A stretch of 64,000 bases of DNA from Amblyomma americanum (Eukaryota > Arthropoda > Arachnida > Ixodida > Ixodidae): positions 43,602,520 through 43,666,519 of the forward strand of contig NC_135505.1 in assembly GCF_052857255.1 (NCBI RefSeq), given 5' to 3'. Below, one piece after another: positions 10,216-21,162 of this stretch (the stretch's first letter is position 1; each line of letters begins with the position of its first letter). Made by a program: the position numbers and the translations under genes. The notes beneath the pieces were generated by a model. It was not told the origin of the DNA. It made no database searches and saw only the letters and a program-made list of their open reading frames with translations.

Positions 10216-10925
10216 TCACTCTTTACTCTGCTCATTTCGTATCTTGATTCTGCAATTGTTGGCCTCATCCCACGCGAAAATCTGCCCGTCCATTTTTAGT
10301 TTATCGTGCACCAGAATAGGCTTCTTGCCTTGATCCCTATCGATTTTCGTACTATCCCATAAGAGTTTTCTTATTCTGAGCGTGTCACGTGAATAGTCAT
10401 ATTGTACTGAATATTTGGTTCCCTTAAGCTTACGGACATTCCGCATTACTTCTTGTTTTTCATTAAAGTCCTGGAAGAACAATATGACGGGTCGTTTTTC
10501 CCAGCTTTGCCAATGCGGTGGATTCTGGCGACTGAGTTGCATGTCACACCAAGCTTCTCTTGAAAAACCTCAGAAATAACTTTCTCCCCAAGGACAGAAT
10601 CTGTGTCATCGCTGTCTTCTTGTACCCCAAACACAATTAATTTGGAACGCCTACTTCTGTCCTCCAAGTCGATAATTTTTTCGCGTAGGAAGGTGACTGT
10701 TTTTCCCAGGTTTTCTACACGGGTTGATTGGTCTTTTAATAGATCGAGCTATTGGGTGAATTCACACAATATTTTTCCCATCTTCGCGTTATGCGTCCTT
10801 AATGCTGCCATTTTGTCTGTCAATTTTTGCTGTCCCAGAATCAGTTGCTTCAACATCTCTTGCGTGGTCATACTGTCAGAGTCTGTCTCGGGGCCAGGAT
10901 TCAGTTCGACGTCGCCACACAACAT
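10216..10925 (-). pseudogene. LINE ORF1 remnant with N-terminal 2A motif
   Basis: The frame reads MLCGDVELNPGP, then a methionine-started segment MTTQEMLKQLILGQQK, a heptad-rich coiled coil, EDRSRRSKLIVFGVQE, which opens the RRM-like half typical of CR1/L2 ORF1, and a basic C-terminal domain ending at 10216. A stop interrupts the coiled coil near 10750, and a frameshift lies between 10446 and 10542. A TAG stands two codons ahead of the first ATG, and a hydrophobic stretch (CICIAFDVYLMC) precedes it in the same frame. Such ORF1 proteins bind RNA and form trimeric RNPs; that role is inferred from family. Confidence 0.65.
10890..10916 (-). other. 2A ribosome-skipping motif GDVELNPGP
   Basis: Nine codons on the minus strand spell GDVELNPGP, matching the 2A consensus D-(V/I)-E-x-N-P-G-P exactly, with the usual leucine- and cysteine-rich lead-in (MLC). 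In such motifs the ribosome fails to join Gly to the final Pro, releasing the upstream peptide and continuing. 2A motifs are known at the N-terminus of ORFs in some AP-endonuclease LINEs. Activity here is inferred from the motif only. Confidence 0.8.
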
Positions 10926-11035
10926 CAACTAGCACATTAGGTATACATCAAATGCGATACAAATGCACGGTTGGGGGCAAGGCAGAACCAGGATACCACG
11001 ACAACCACTTTTAAACGTACAATAATAGGCACCAA

Positions 11036-11335
11036 CCTGGGTTAGATAGAAGAAGGGAGCGTAAGGACACATGCCGCTCCCTGCTCTGCCGAGCCCACTG
11101 AAGTTAAATTCTTGCAGTCGGCTATTTAAAGGGATGTCAGGTGAGGTCACATGCTGATGCGGCGGCGCTGTAGGCATGACGAACGTAGCCAGATTCATGA
11201 CGTCATCAGGCTCTTGATGAAGGTTGTGCTGATAGTCCGCTCGGCATGACCAAACAGGAAAACCTGGGTTAGACAGAAGAAGGGTGCGTAAGGCCACATG
11301 CTGCTGCCTGGTCTGCCGAGCCCAAAAACGTAAAG
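11036..11335 (-). repeat. LINE 5' UTR monomer repeat, 227-bp period
   Basis: A head segment of about 62 bases (on the minus strand GGGCTCGGCAGA... ending TCTAACCCAGG) occurs at 11036-11097 and again at 11263-11324, exactly 227 bases apart. The first head is followed by a 165-base tail, the second by unique 5' UTR starting TTGG. This head-tail-head layout mirrors the one in the LINE at 26.67 kb. Repeated 5' UTR monomers of this kind usually carry an internal promoter. Confidence 0.75.
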
Positions 11336-11819
11336 CACTTATGTTATTCCGCGTTTAGAACTCTGTTTCCTGAGACATTAACGTACAAAAAGTCTCTTCT
11401 TAAGGTAAAACTATTGACATATAACGCATACATCCGGCCAAAGCTCTAATATGCATCAATTGTATGGGATCCCATTTCTAAACTTAACTTGAACAAAATA
11501 AACCGCGTTTAGAGAAAAGCTGTTCAGTTTATTTATTCGAAGCTTAAAATCACCGACACCCCCACTCAGTTAATGGGGGCTACTATTAGGGAATTATTCG
11601 AAGCGCGAAGGAGAAAACGCGACTTGACTTTATTCTTTGCTTAACCAGAAGTCAGCTTTGAACTCTGCTCAGTACTTATCCGCGTTATCATACGGACATA
11701 TTCGGCATCCTCACATTTACTAACACCGTATTTTGCGAAAACTTTTTTGAGTCTGGTTTTTTTCCACGGACCACATCCAATTGCGATCATGTTATGGTGT
11801 TGTTTTAGTTTGAGAACAC
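11336..11819. other. No gene recognised
   Basis: About 480 bases upstream of the minus-strand LINE. Nothing coding is recognised. A 60-codon minus-strand frame at 11641-11823 has no known motif. Confidence 0.45.
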
Positions 11820-11938
11820 TCATTCCTTTTTCTTATGCATATTTCTTGTTCTGTATTTTTCTGAAATAGTACTATTATCAATACATGCTTGTCCTGCTTG
11901 GGCCCTAAGAAGGGTCTAAAGCATGTAATAAATCAAAT
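11820..11938 (+). mobile_element. LINE 3' end fragment
   Basis: The stretch CTTGGGCCCTAAGAAGGGTC followed by AAAGCATGTAATAAATC has the look of a CR1/L2-type 3' UTR with a polyadenylation signal at its end. Only about 120 bases are present and no ORF remains. It is joined directly to another LINE 3' portion beginning near 11940. Confidence 0.4.
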
Positions 11939-11939
11939 T

Positions 11940-12765
11940 TCAAAATCATATATGCAGAAGAAAGCAATTCGATTCATCGACAACCTATCAGTATATGGGC
12001 ATACCCAAGGGCTTTTCTATCAAAAAAAGTGATCACATTTGTAGCATATTTCGCCAACACTTAGCATTACGAATATTCCGCGAAATCAAATGTGATGAGC
12101 TGGCTTTTTCGCTACATTTGAGCGTCCTCATTGTGGCTACAATCTGAGAACAGTACCATTTGCTTCATATCCGGTTAAAACGTCCTCTCGGACGCAATCA
12201 GTTAATTATCAAATTCCCACATTATTAAACTTCTTTCAGGAGTTAGTTCGAATTCCTTGTAAAGCGAGCTCTAAAGACGCCTATAAAAGGCAAGTTAAAC
12301 AATTCTTGTTAAAGGAAACGTAATATCTACCTCAGTGAGGTGCATGCTACATTACCGTGCATTTGGTCTTTTTTTGTATTTTAAAGAAACCACATTTCAA
12401 AGAACAGAGAAGGATTCCGCTAGCGCAAGCGGCTACTTAACCTGTACTGTGACCGCTGTTGTTTATTTTTGTTGCGGTATATATGATCTGCCTGTTTTTC
12501 TGTTGGTGTATATATGCCGTACAACGCGGGTCTCGATGTGAACTGCTGATGCCGTTTGTGTATATAGTGGGAATGATTATTTCTATGACTTTTTTTGTTA
12601 ATCACGCGACGGGTAGATTGTGTACCAAGTAGTGCATTGCATTCGGAGACGAGGCCTCGTCAGGCGTTCTCAACTCATTTTGCCTCGTCAACCATGGCAG
12701 TACTTTGTAAATCATTTTGTGGGCTGTTTTTGCTTTGTGCAATAGTCTGTAAAAAAATAAAACAG
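11940..12765 (+). pseudogene. CR1/L2-group LINE 3' portion (RT C-terminus and 3' UTR)
   Basis: The plus strand begins MQKKAIRFIDNLSVYGHT, matching LQKKAIRHVANASYDAHT in the complete LINE at 30.6 kb. After a frameshifted stretch it ends with AYKRQVKQFLLKET and a TAA near 12323, the usual ORF2 C-terminus. About 440 bases of 3' UTR follow, with a GCCTCGTCAGGCG segment similar to other 3' UTRs here, and a terminal AATAAAA at about 12755. It is a 5'-truncated insertion. Small open frames inside the 3' UTR are not genes. Confidence 0.6.
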
Positions 12766-12766
12766 A

Positions 12767-13005
12767 GTGGGCAGATCACCTGCGCCGGATGGGCTTAATA
12801 CAGAACTTTATAAAGCTTTTAAAGGTGACGTAGCAATCATTCTGCATATTTTATTCGCCGGATCTTTCTTGGTTGGTCGTCTGCCTCCTTCCTTTCGCCG
12901 GACGCACACAGTGATCATTCCGAGAATGGACAGCCCCGCGAATCTTAAAACCTCGTGCGGCTATAGGCCGATTACACTTACAAACGTAGCCACGATGAGG
13001 TCTGT
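12767..13005 (+). pseudogene. L1/Tx1-like reverse transcriptase fragment
   Basis: About 80 codons read GRSPAPDGLNTELYKAFKG, then LPPSFRRTHTVIIPR and CGYRPITLTN. These are the first RT blocks (cf. GxSPGPDGL, LPxSFxxxxxxLIPK, YRPITL) in the arrangement of L1/Tx1-type LINEs. The match stops abruptly at about 13005 and nothing upstream belongs to it, so it is an isolated internal fragment. It directly follows the poly(A)-like end of another LINE. Confidence 0.6.
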
Positions 13006-13029
13006 GTTGCTTCCCAAGTAAGACCAAGT

Positions 13030-13430
13030 GGGCTATGAAGTACGGATCCCGACGTGGCCCATGTCGACATATGGGTATCATGCAGGTACTTTAATTGGTA
13101 CCAAGATTGGCCCCTTGTGTACTGGTCAATGATGATCCATATAGGGCCCATTTCGGACCCATATCGACGGCCGCATTTAGGCTGCTCACATTCAACCCGG
13201 ACTGCCGAGAGCTCCTCCAATACCAATAGGGGACCGATGCTGGTTCTCCAGGGGCAAACATCGCTAGGCCTTGCGCACATATTCTACAGGGTGGCCAAGG
13301 TGGGTATTTTTGGGCTAGTCGCATTGCCTAATCAGACCAGTGCGGGTTCTGCAGAGACCAGCCAAATCTGGGCTTGCCCGCATGTTCCCTACTGGAGGAC
13401 GATGTGGGTATTTTTGAGGCTCGTGCACTA
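13030..13430. repeat. Possible outlier copies of the ~163-bp degenerate tandem repeat
   Basis: Phrases such as GGCCCATGTCGACATATGGG, GGGCCCATTTCGGACCCATA and TGGGCTTGCCCGCATGTTCC recall the vocabulary of the array at 14.24-15.24 kb (CATGCGGGC, GCCCATG, GGCCC). No clean period could be established by eye. A computed dot plot would decide. Confidence 0.3.
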
Positions 13431-14239
13431 ATTGTTCGCACGCCACTCCAGTAGAAGTATTTCGCCAAAATCTTTTATTGCGAATTGCGAAAGCACTACG
13501 TCACGGGGTCAATGCCAGCAAATAATTTCGTACCGTTGCTGACCATGAGGGAGCAGAAACAAAATAAATTTTGTCGATACTGGGTTTAGAACCCGCGGCG
13601 GTGCGAAAAGACAAGCTTCGTCGGTCACTGCCCGTGAACACTGCTATCGCTGCATCCGATCACGCCTCGTGTTAAGCTGCAACACATACTCCTGCTGTGC
13701 ATTGCAAATAGTCCTCTTCATCTCAACTTTCATCTTCTGCGGGAACGAATCTCATCAGCTTAAACTCTATCAGAGCATAACCTCAGTGTAATATCGTCGC
13801 CAGACGTGCTGATGACCCAGTAAAGCAAAACTATGAGCCTATAAGTGTAAACACATGCTTTAGCGCGTCTACTCGGCTTAACTACTTTAAAACCCTGCCA
13901 CATTTCTGTAGCGCTTCACGCATATGGGCTGCTCACGATCAGTCCGCATTACACTTGCAAATATTTCCCTCACAATTGTGCATGGAGTACGTTTATTGCG
14001 ACAATACTATACAAAGTCGCAGGTAGTCCAGGATTTTTTCGGTAAGGTGGCACAGTTATTCATGCGTATTGTCCCGTCATTTGGACCTTTTTGTGCGAGT
14101 TGGAGAGTAATAAGCATGTAACCTTTACTAATTCGATAAATTGTCTTAAAATTATGCTAATAACATTTGAGAGAAACTTATGGGCACGTATTTAATCATT
14201 TGATAAAAGTACGGCGTGAATTCGAGAGGAAAGGCAAGC
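13431..14239. other. No gene recognised
   Basis: About 800 bases between two repeat-like zones. No open frame with a recognisable motif; no RNA gene seen. Confidence 0.45.
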
Positions 14240-15240
14240 CGGTGTGCTCGGCCCCGCTACGGCCCATACTGAACCCACGGCGGCATTGCATCGGCAGCAC
14301 CATTCGGTCTGTCCGCCGCGCTTTTTTCTCATAGAGCATGGATTTATGCCCTTCAAGTACCCAAAAGGGGTGGATGTGGGCAGCATGCGGGCAAGTACGC
14401 TTTCCAGCCGCGGCACAGCCCATGTAGAACTACAGTAATTTTCTCCCGGGAGACCCGCTAGGGCTAGCCGACATTTTTTTTGCATGAGGCCAGACTTGTG
14501 TTAAAACTTCCCTGACGTATCCCAGGAAGGACCAATTAGGGCATACACCGGGCACGCCCGTTCTCTAGCCCACTACGGCCCCTGTGGGACCTAGAGAAGT
14601 TTTGTGCACACAGCCCCGACTAAGGCTAATCAAGGTTCTTCCTGCGTGAAGCCACGCACTTGCGTGGCGTTTTGCCTCAAGGATTCTACATGTGACCCAT
14701 GCGGGCACCATGTGGGCACGACCGCTTTTCAGCCTCGCCGCGGCCTATGAGGCACCTACAGCTGGCTATTTCGGGTAGCCTCATTTAGATTATCTCAGGT
14801 TCTCACAGCATAAAGCCCACATTTTTGTTGCTTCTGCCCTTAAATATCGCACAACGGACATATGTCGGCATCATGCGGACACGCCTGCTTTCAAGCGCCA
14901 CCATGGCCCTTCCGATCCATATAGCACTTTTGAACGGGGAGGCCTATTTCGGCTGGACCAGATGTTTCCTGAATAAAGCCCTCATTTGTGTTCCCTCTGT
15001 CCTTAAATGCACCACAAGTAATCCATGTGGGCTGGATATGAGAGTTCTGGCTTAGTTTTTGCTAGCAGAGCCGATATGATACCCATGTGGAATCAACCGG
15101 GGCAAGTCTCTGTAATACCTTTGTCAGTCTCCTGTGGGAATTATGTAGACAAGATCAATTTAGGTTTGCCTGTTGATTCATCGGTCCCGCTGGGGCCGAC
15201 GACGGCATTAGAGGGGTTTCCCTAGCATAAAATGCCGACA
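14240..15240. repeat. Degenerate tandem repeat, period about 163 bp
   Basis: A recurring unit contains CATGCGGGCAC...GCTTTCCAG...GCGGCCCATG. The GCTTTCCAG-like core falls near 14399, 14559, 14724 and 14887, with a poorer copy near 15043. A second marker, CCTTAAATxxxxCACAA, occurs at 14838 and 15001, exactly 163 apart, each preceded by an ATAAAGCCC(T/A)CAT block. Copies are perhaps 60-70% alike. It resembles an old satellite. Frames inside it are not genes. Confidence 0.6.
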
Positions 15241-16344
15241 TGGGACCCGCATACTGTGCTCCATATCGTGGACTGCATGGGTTGTTGAATACAGGTGAAT
15301 ATAGTCTGTGCAGAAAGGCTGCTGCAGTGAAAATCAGGAAGAAATAAAATATAAAAGCAACAAAACAAGATGATGCGCTGTGACAAAACGGTGGTGGGAG
15401 TGGTTCAGCAGTAGATAAGAGTAAAGAAGACGTTAGTGTGGTGAAATGCCTGGTAGCGTATTCAAACCTTCTCTTGCGGAAAAAAGGTTAGTACTGAGCG
15501 AATTAGACACCACAGGAGAACAAGAACAAACACGACAACACAGGGGCAGACTCCCAACTGTTTATTCCAGAGCGAAAGGCAAACGCTATATAAGAGATGA
15601 ACCTGAGCACATAACCATTATTGTCATTCACACATGTCCTATTCACACATGTCCTACTCACACATGCAGTACTAACCTTTTATCTGCAATGAACCAACTA
15701 GCCCGCAAGAATGTTGACTTCTCTTGCGCAGCGTGACCGGTCATTTTATTATTATATTGGTTGCTTTGTTGTTTATCAGCGTATAATTAGTTCGATATGC
15801 TAATACTTGCACTGTATTCTCTATCTTCCGTATGTAATGTCCCGCTCCCCCCCCCCCCCTTCTGAGGGGCTTTAGGGGAAACATGAAGGAATAAAAATGC
15901 CGCAGTGGCTGAGTGGCGGTCATCTAGTGATGAGTGTATAGCGATGTGGGTAGAAAACAGGCTTGATTTGTTTGCGCTCGTTCATCCAAGATCTTGGAAG
16001 ACTTGCTAGACCAACAGCAATTGTTACTCAAATGTTATGTTTTAACTCCACGCCCAAGAAGCGTGATCTAATTCCGGACGAGGCGGCCTCTGTGCGGTCG
16101 AGGTAAAATGAAAAACGCTCGTGTTCTCTGCGGTTCTTATGCACTTTAAATAACTTCAAATGGTCGAGCCTTATCAGGAGCCATCCAATGGAGCGTCTCT
16201 GGTGGCTCACTGGCCGTTTAAGAAGTTCAACTCTATCTACCACACAATGCCTTCAGTTCCTACGTATTTGGAAAATAAATTTTAAAAAATGTTCAAACCT
16301 CTCGAACAGCTGCGCAATACCAGTGCGCTGGGTGCCGCTTGCAG
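15241..16344. other. Unassigned sequence with minor tandem motif
   Basis: No coding region recognised. Three near-copies of a 15-base unit (TTCACACATGTCCTA) lie at about 15630-15670, and a run of 13 C at 15847-15859. The segment around 15480-15770 has the texture of a retroelement UTR (repeated AACAAG and CACGACAAC), but I cannot name it. The last part would be intron upstream of the exon at 16345. Confidence 0.4.
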
Positions 16345-17586
16345 GTGGAGGACCGAAACAACTCAGTGTTCACCACCTTCCTCCAGGAACTCGGACTCCC
16401 GTGGCCAAGCAAGTCTCCCGCAACTCGATATCAGCTTCTCAACACCCTGGTTCGGTCTTCATTGCAGTATGGCATTCCAATGTTCTGGGGCTTCTACGTG
16501 GGTCGACACCCGTTCCTGCCCGCTGAGAACACCATATACATGACGCTAGACCCCCGCTGCATACAGTGGATCCGTGACATCGAGGCATAATCTGTGAGGG
16601 GCAACGCAGACGACTACCTTAGGCGGTGTGCCGAGATTGTCGGTGGTACAGGTCAGTCCTACTCGACAATGATCCGGCATGTGCTGAACGCTCACAGTGA
16701 AGTGGTCGAGATTGTGCGCCTTTTTTGGGGAGAAGACACTGTACCACAGCTTCACAATCTGAGCGAACCAGAACTCCGACGAGCTGACAACGGCCATCTG
16801 ACAGACGACTCACAATTATGGCCCGTGGACGAAATGGTGAATCTCCACCCTGAACTGTACGCACAGGTTGATTCGGAGCTGTTGAACCGAAGCAGCGAGT
16901 CCCAGGAGCGTTTCAAACTGTTCTTGGGTGCGTACGTGGTATGGGCGCTGACGCCAATGGTCTCTGGCTATCTGACGAAGAGCATGCTTGTGCATATGGG
17001 CCGTGAACTGAGCCTGCACGACTACCATTTCTTGAAGTGCATGGAGGCTTTGGAAATGGTGATGCCAATGGTGCAGTGGCAGATGCACAGGGATCTTCAA
17101 AAGAGCCTGGAGCCCAAGTGGAACATCGTGCGCTTGTCAAAGCTGTCCATTGAGGCCTTCGCGCGCTCTTACAGTGAGTCCTTGGCGCAGCAAGTAAGGT
17201 CAATTTTAGGGCTCGTAGGAGTCAATGCCTTCAATATGACGAGCTCGTGGGATATGCTGGACGACGCTTTCGCATACCTTCCCAACGACACAGCGGCGCC
17301 CTTCTTTCAGCTGTATCGAAGAGCTGCGCAGGCTATGTAGCCTTCTTCAAGCACTCGCTCCGTCGGCCGGAACACAGCATCTACCACGTGCCTGGCATCG
17401 CCTCAGTCCGCGCGTATCGGCTGGTGGTTGGGCGGGAAGTGTCTCTCTACCACTTCCTGACCTCAGCGCCATTGTACGAGCCTTGGCATCCAATGGCCGT
17501 AATTTCAGCTCTTGCTGGGACTTCTGTGGTCGCGCAAATCAACGCATTGCTCCGGCTAACACTCTTCTACGACTACCAGTTCAAGG
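16345..17586 (+). pseudogene. M13 (neprilysin)-like metallopeptidase exon, N-terminal domain, disrupted
   Basis: A large exon begins after the acceptor TGCCGCTTGCAG (AG at 16343-16344) and ends at TTCAAG followed by GTATGT, a strong donor. It encodes about 410 residues with little low complexity. FKLFLGAYVVWALTP and HFLKCMEALEMVMPMVQW parallel the tandem helices and the W/C landmarks of the peptidase M13 N-terminal domain, a family greatly expanded in ticks. No HExxH appears; in M13 proteins it lies further downstream. Two lesions are seen: TAA at 16588-16590 in frame, and a one-base loss near 17330, after which reading continues with GYVAFFKHSLRRPEHS. The gene is a pseudogene, or the assembly has errors. 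The family call is moderate; an unnamed M13-derived secreted family is the main alternative. Confidence 0.55.
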
Positions 17587-17789
17587 TATGTGGTCCGATA
17601 CTTAATGAAAATATATTATAATTACTTGCAGAGAGGTGACAGCGCATTTGATAATGATCTTTGCAACAGAGAGTCGTTTTGTGTATATGTGCCTGAAAAG
17701 GTATTCCGCTGCCAAAATTTGAGATACTGATGTGTTACATTCCACATGCCTTACGACAACAATATCAAATAAAAAACAGATAGAGGGTA
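17587..17789. other. Start of putative intron
   Basis: Sequence downstream of the splice donor at 17587, before gypsy C. No other feature is recognised. Confidence 0.4.
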
Positions 17790-17794
17790 GAGTT

Positions 17795-20260
17795 CTAATG
17801 TCGGGGCGGTAGCAAAGAAGAGTGTCCACTGTGCAGGAGGGCTCGCGGCCGTACCGCAGAAAGAACCGAAAGCATCCTGGGGTGGTTACCGTTGCTATAC
17901 GCGTGGGTGACGAAGAGAATCTGATCCCAGTTGAAGTGGGCGGCGTTGACGTACATGGCCACCATGTTACTGAGGGTTCGGTTGAAACGCTCTGTCAGGC
18001 CGGTCGTCTGAGGGTGGTGAGACAGAGCGGTTCGGTGGATGATGCAACATTCTTTGAAGAGGGCCTCTAGCGTGTCAGTCAAGAATAGACGACCACGGTC
18101 GCTGTGCAGTTCTTGAGGGGCACCTTGACGAAGAATCAGATTCTTGAGAACAAAGGAAGCGGTGTAACGGGCGGATGCAGACGGCAAAGCTGACGTTTCA
18201 GTATCTTGAGTGAGATGATCGACGGTCACGACAATCCAACAGTGACCGGCGGGAGTGGGAGGAAGGGTGCCGCAGAGGTGTATGCCAACGTGACCATACG
18301 GGCTTCCAGGACATGGTAACGGGTGCAATGAAGCAATCGTGTTATGGGGAGGAGTTTTACGGCCTTGACAGCATCGACAAGACCGCAAAAAGTTGTGAAC
18401 AAAGCGGTACATGCAACATTAGTAGATCCGCAGACGCAGACACGTGTAGGTTTTCAAAACGCCGCCGTGTGCACACTGGGGTCCGCATGGAAAGCAGCGA
18501 ACATCTGTGCGCGGAGATGGCGGGAGATGACCAGGATCTATTTGCGTCCGTCGAATAAGTAATTGCGATGATAGAGCAGGCCGTCCTTTATAGAAAAGTG
18601 ACGGGCTTAAAGAAAATTGTACGGGACGAATGACCTGTAGCGGGACTCGAAAGAAAATCTAGAAGAGCGGTGATCCAAGGATCTTTTTGCTGCTCTGTGA
18701 ACATGTCTGCCGAGGCAAGTGGGTACATGTCGAAATCAGACACCGGTGAAGTTGATTTTGAATTTTTATGGCGAGAGGGAATCCATGATCAAAGATTGCC
18801 ATGGCACAAGGTATTTTTCTATTACTCAAGGTGGGGTCAAGGATCCATTTCCCAAGCATTTCACCCTAAAGAAGCCGAGCACCAGGCCAGGGAAAATCTT
18901 GCACCTATTGTATCAATGGTGGGCAGACACCGGGTCAGACGATATAGCACTAGGTATCGGTGAGCGGGAGAGAGCGTCCGCGTCACTATACTTGAGGCAA
19001 GAGCGTTAAATGACGTGAATATCATACTCCTGCAATAGCAGAGCCCAGCGAGCGAGGCAGCCTGACGGGGCTTTCAGAGAGGCGAGCCAAAAGAGGGCAT
19101 GGTTGTCGGTTACGATACAAAACGAACGGCCGTAGATATAGGGAAGAAATATGCCAATGGCACAAATAATAGCCTAACATTCTCGTTTTATAACGGAAAA
19201 GTTGGCCTCCAATTTGCGCCAGGTTCGACTGGCAACCACATAGTCATTGAAACCAGGTTTCAAATGGGTGAGAATAGCACCTACTTCAATACAGCTGGCG
19301 TCAGTATGAATTTCAGTTGGCGCAATGGGGTCAAAGTGGCGCAGTATAGGAGGCGAAACCAAAAGGCGGCGCGGGGTGTCGCATGCATCATCGCAAGCAG
19401 GCGTCCAAGTGGAGAGGTGGGAGCTGCCGGCGAGGAGTTCGGTCAGAGGGACAATGATTGAGGCGAAATTCAAGAAGAAGCGGCAAAAGTACGAGCAGAG
19501 GCCAACTAAGCTACGGAGCTGCTTCAGTGAGGTTTCCTTCGAAAATTCGGCAGCTGCACGAAGTTTGCCGGGGTCCGGAAGAATACCGTCTTTGGAAACA
19601 ACGTGTCCTAAAATAGTGAGTTGTCGGGCCCAAAAGCGGCACTTCCGCAAATTCAGTGAAGCCCAGCGCCAGACAAAGCATTGAGTACGTGCTTCACGCG
19701 GAGGAGATGAGAAGGAAAGTCCGCAGAAAAGACGACGATGTCATCGGGAGAGCAAAGACAAGTCTCCCACTTGAGTCTACTGAGGATAGTGTCCATCACG
19801 CGTTCGAAAGTTGCCGGGTGTTGGAAAGGCGAAATGGCATGACGTTGAACTCCTATAGGCCATTAGATGTTATGAAGGTAGTTTTTGAGCGATGAGCGTC
19901 AGCCATCGGCACTCGCCAGTAGGCTGAGCGCAAATCCATCGAGGAGAAATACACGGATCCTTGCATGCAATGTAGGGTGTCGTCAATGCATGGCAGATGA
20001 TAGATGTCCTTGCCCGTGATGCTGTTGAGCCGGCGGTAATCCACACAGAACCTGATGGACCCATCTTGCTTTTTGACCAACACAACCGGGAACGCCCAGG
20101 GACTATGGGCGGGCAGTATGACGCCCCGAAGAAGCATGTCGTCCACGTGACTAGAAATGACTCGGTGCTCAGAAGCCGACACACGATAGGGGCGCTGCCG
20201 CAGAGAGGCGTGTGTACCGGTGTCGACGGTGCGCGCAATGACAGACGTGCTGCCCAAGGC
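17795..20260 (-). pseudogene. pol: Gypsy C pol remnant (RT, RNase H, integrase)
   Basis: RT begins with [20 protein letters not shown] near 20.2 kb and shows [20 protein letters not shown]. The catalytic box reads CSPDDIVV instead of YLDD. RNase H still has HTDAS (near 19290). Integrase has CxxC in RSCRCCQGRK, VGIHLCGTL where element A has [17 protein letters not shown], and TERFNRTL. Thus the first catalytic Asp of the integrase core has become His, and the RT YxDD has lost its Tyr. Multiple frameshifts divide the frame. The whole reading parallels element A. Confidence 0.75.
18747..18923 (-). mobile_element. tRNA-Ala-type SINE (family 1), 5'-truncated
   Basis: The plus strand reads the 3' end first: TTTTTATGGCG, CCATGGCACAAGG, CCCAAGCATTTCA and TGTATCAATGGTGGG, matching the family-1 body at 24.2, 44.8 and 52.4 kb. 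The tRNA head is missing. A 10-bp direct repeat CAGACACCGG brackets it (18737-18746 and 18924-18933). The flanks join into continuous gypsy C sequence. Confidence 0.75.
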
Positions 20261-20539
20261 AGTCTAAGGAAGATTGAAGGAAGAACTGTATGAGAGCGAC
20301 GAGTTGATCACGTAGCACGGGCGGAAGGTCGGCGGCAATGGCATTTTGGAAACGTCGTGTGGTAGCGGATCAGTCACAACCTCACAAGAGCCGAGCACGT
20401 CGACGTCAAAGGAAGCGGCGGTGTGAAGAATAGGGTAGGGTAGCAGGAATCAAGTTCTTCAATACGCTCGAGGCATTCACCTCAAAGCATGGCTAACGGG
20501 CACTGAGAAAGGTTCGAGGCGTAAATCGCACTTTATTCA

Positions 20540-21070
20540 TTGTGGATCATGAGAACAGCAAAGGGAAACAGTAAGCAGGGGTGGCGAGAAGTGGCTGCGG
20601 TAGGCATGAAGAAATATTTGAATGAGTGACGCCCGCACAGAAGATTGGTAAGAGTGCAGCAGAAAACGGAGAAACGGTGGTATCAGTGGAGACAATAAGT
20701 TTGGCAGACTGGGTAGGCGCGTCATACAGGGGGGAGTCACACAGCGGAGAAAAGGCAACTTCCGTTCGGGCGCAGTACATCATGGCACGCTGAGTCGAAA
20801 GGAAGTCGCATCCCAGGATGATGTCGTGTGAGCAGTAAGACAGAACAATAAACTCGATGGTATGCAAAACATCTTGAATAAGGATACGGGCCCCACACGC
20901 GGCTGAGGGATGAATTTCGCTGTGAGGAGGCGGTGCGGAGCGAAAAGTCAGAAAGCGGGGCGGTCACTTTGCGGAGTCGACGGCAGAGATCTTCACTGAT
21001 GACAGATACTGCAGCGCCCGTCTCTACGAGAGCGAGAACTGCGGTGCCTTCAAGAAACACTGCGATTACA
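20540..21070 (-). pseudogene. Gypsy C protease remnant
   Basis: The retropepsin-like region reads ALVETGAAVSVISEDLC near 21020, where the active-site triad is normally D-T-G. Here the aspartate codon has become GAG (Glu), so the enzyme would be inactive. Further on, SHDIILGCDFLSTQRA gives the second family landmark (ILGxDFL) near 20820. The order gag-PR-RT is the standard Ty3/gypsy one. Frameshifts are present near 20740 and 20870. Confidence 0.65.
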
Positions 21071-21162
21071 TTAGCGGGACGACATGGAGGACTTTATGAG
21101 TTTGAAAGAAGCGCAGTTATTGGCCCCGGAACTGCGACAGTTAGTTTCTCTCAATGGCGGAG

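Larger units (their letters stand above)
7912..11335 (-). mobile_element. CR1/L2-group LINE, 3'-truncated, with 5' monomers
   Basis: This is a minus-strand non-LTR retrotransposon. From its 5' end (high coordinate) it shows a tandem 5' UTR, an ORF1 with a 2A motif and coiled-coil/RRM-like segments, and an ORF2 with AP-type endonuclease and reverse transcriptase. The C-terminal end of ORF2 and the whole 3' UTR are lost at the 7911/7912 junction with gypsy A. The GFRKGYSTVTQL block and the ORF1 type fit the CR1/L2 group of the Jockey superclade. Stops and frameshifts show it is dead. Confidence 0.8.
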
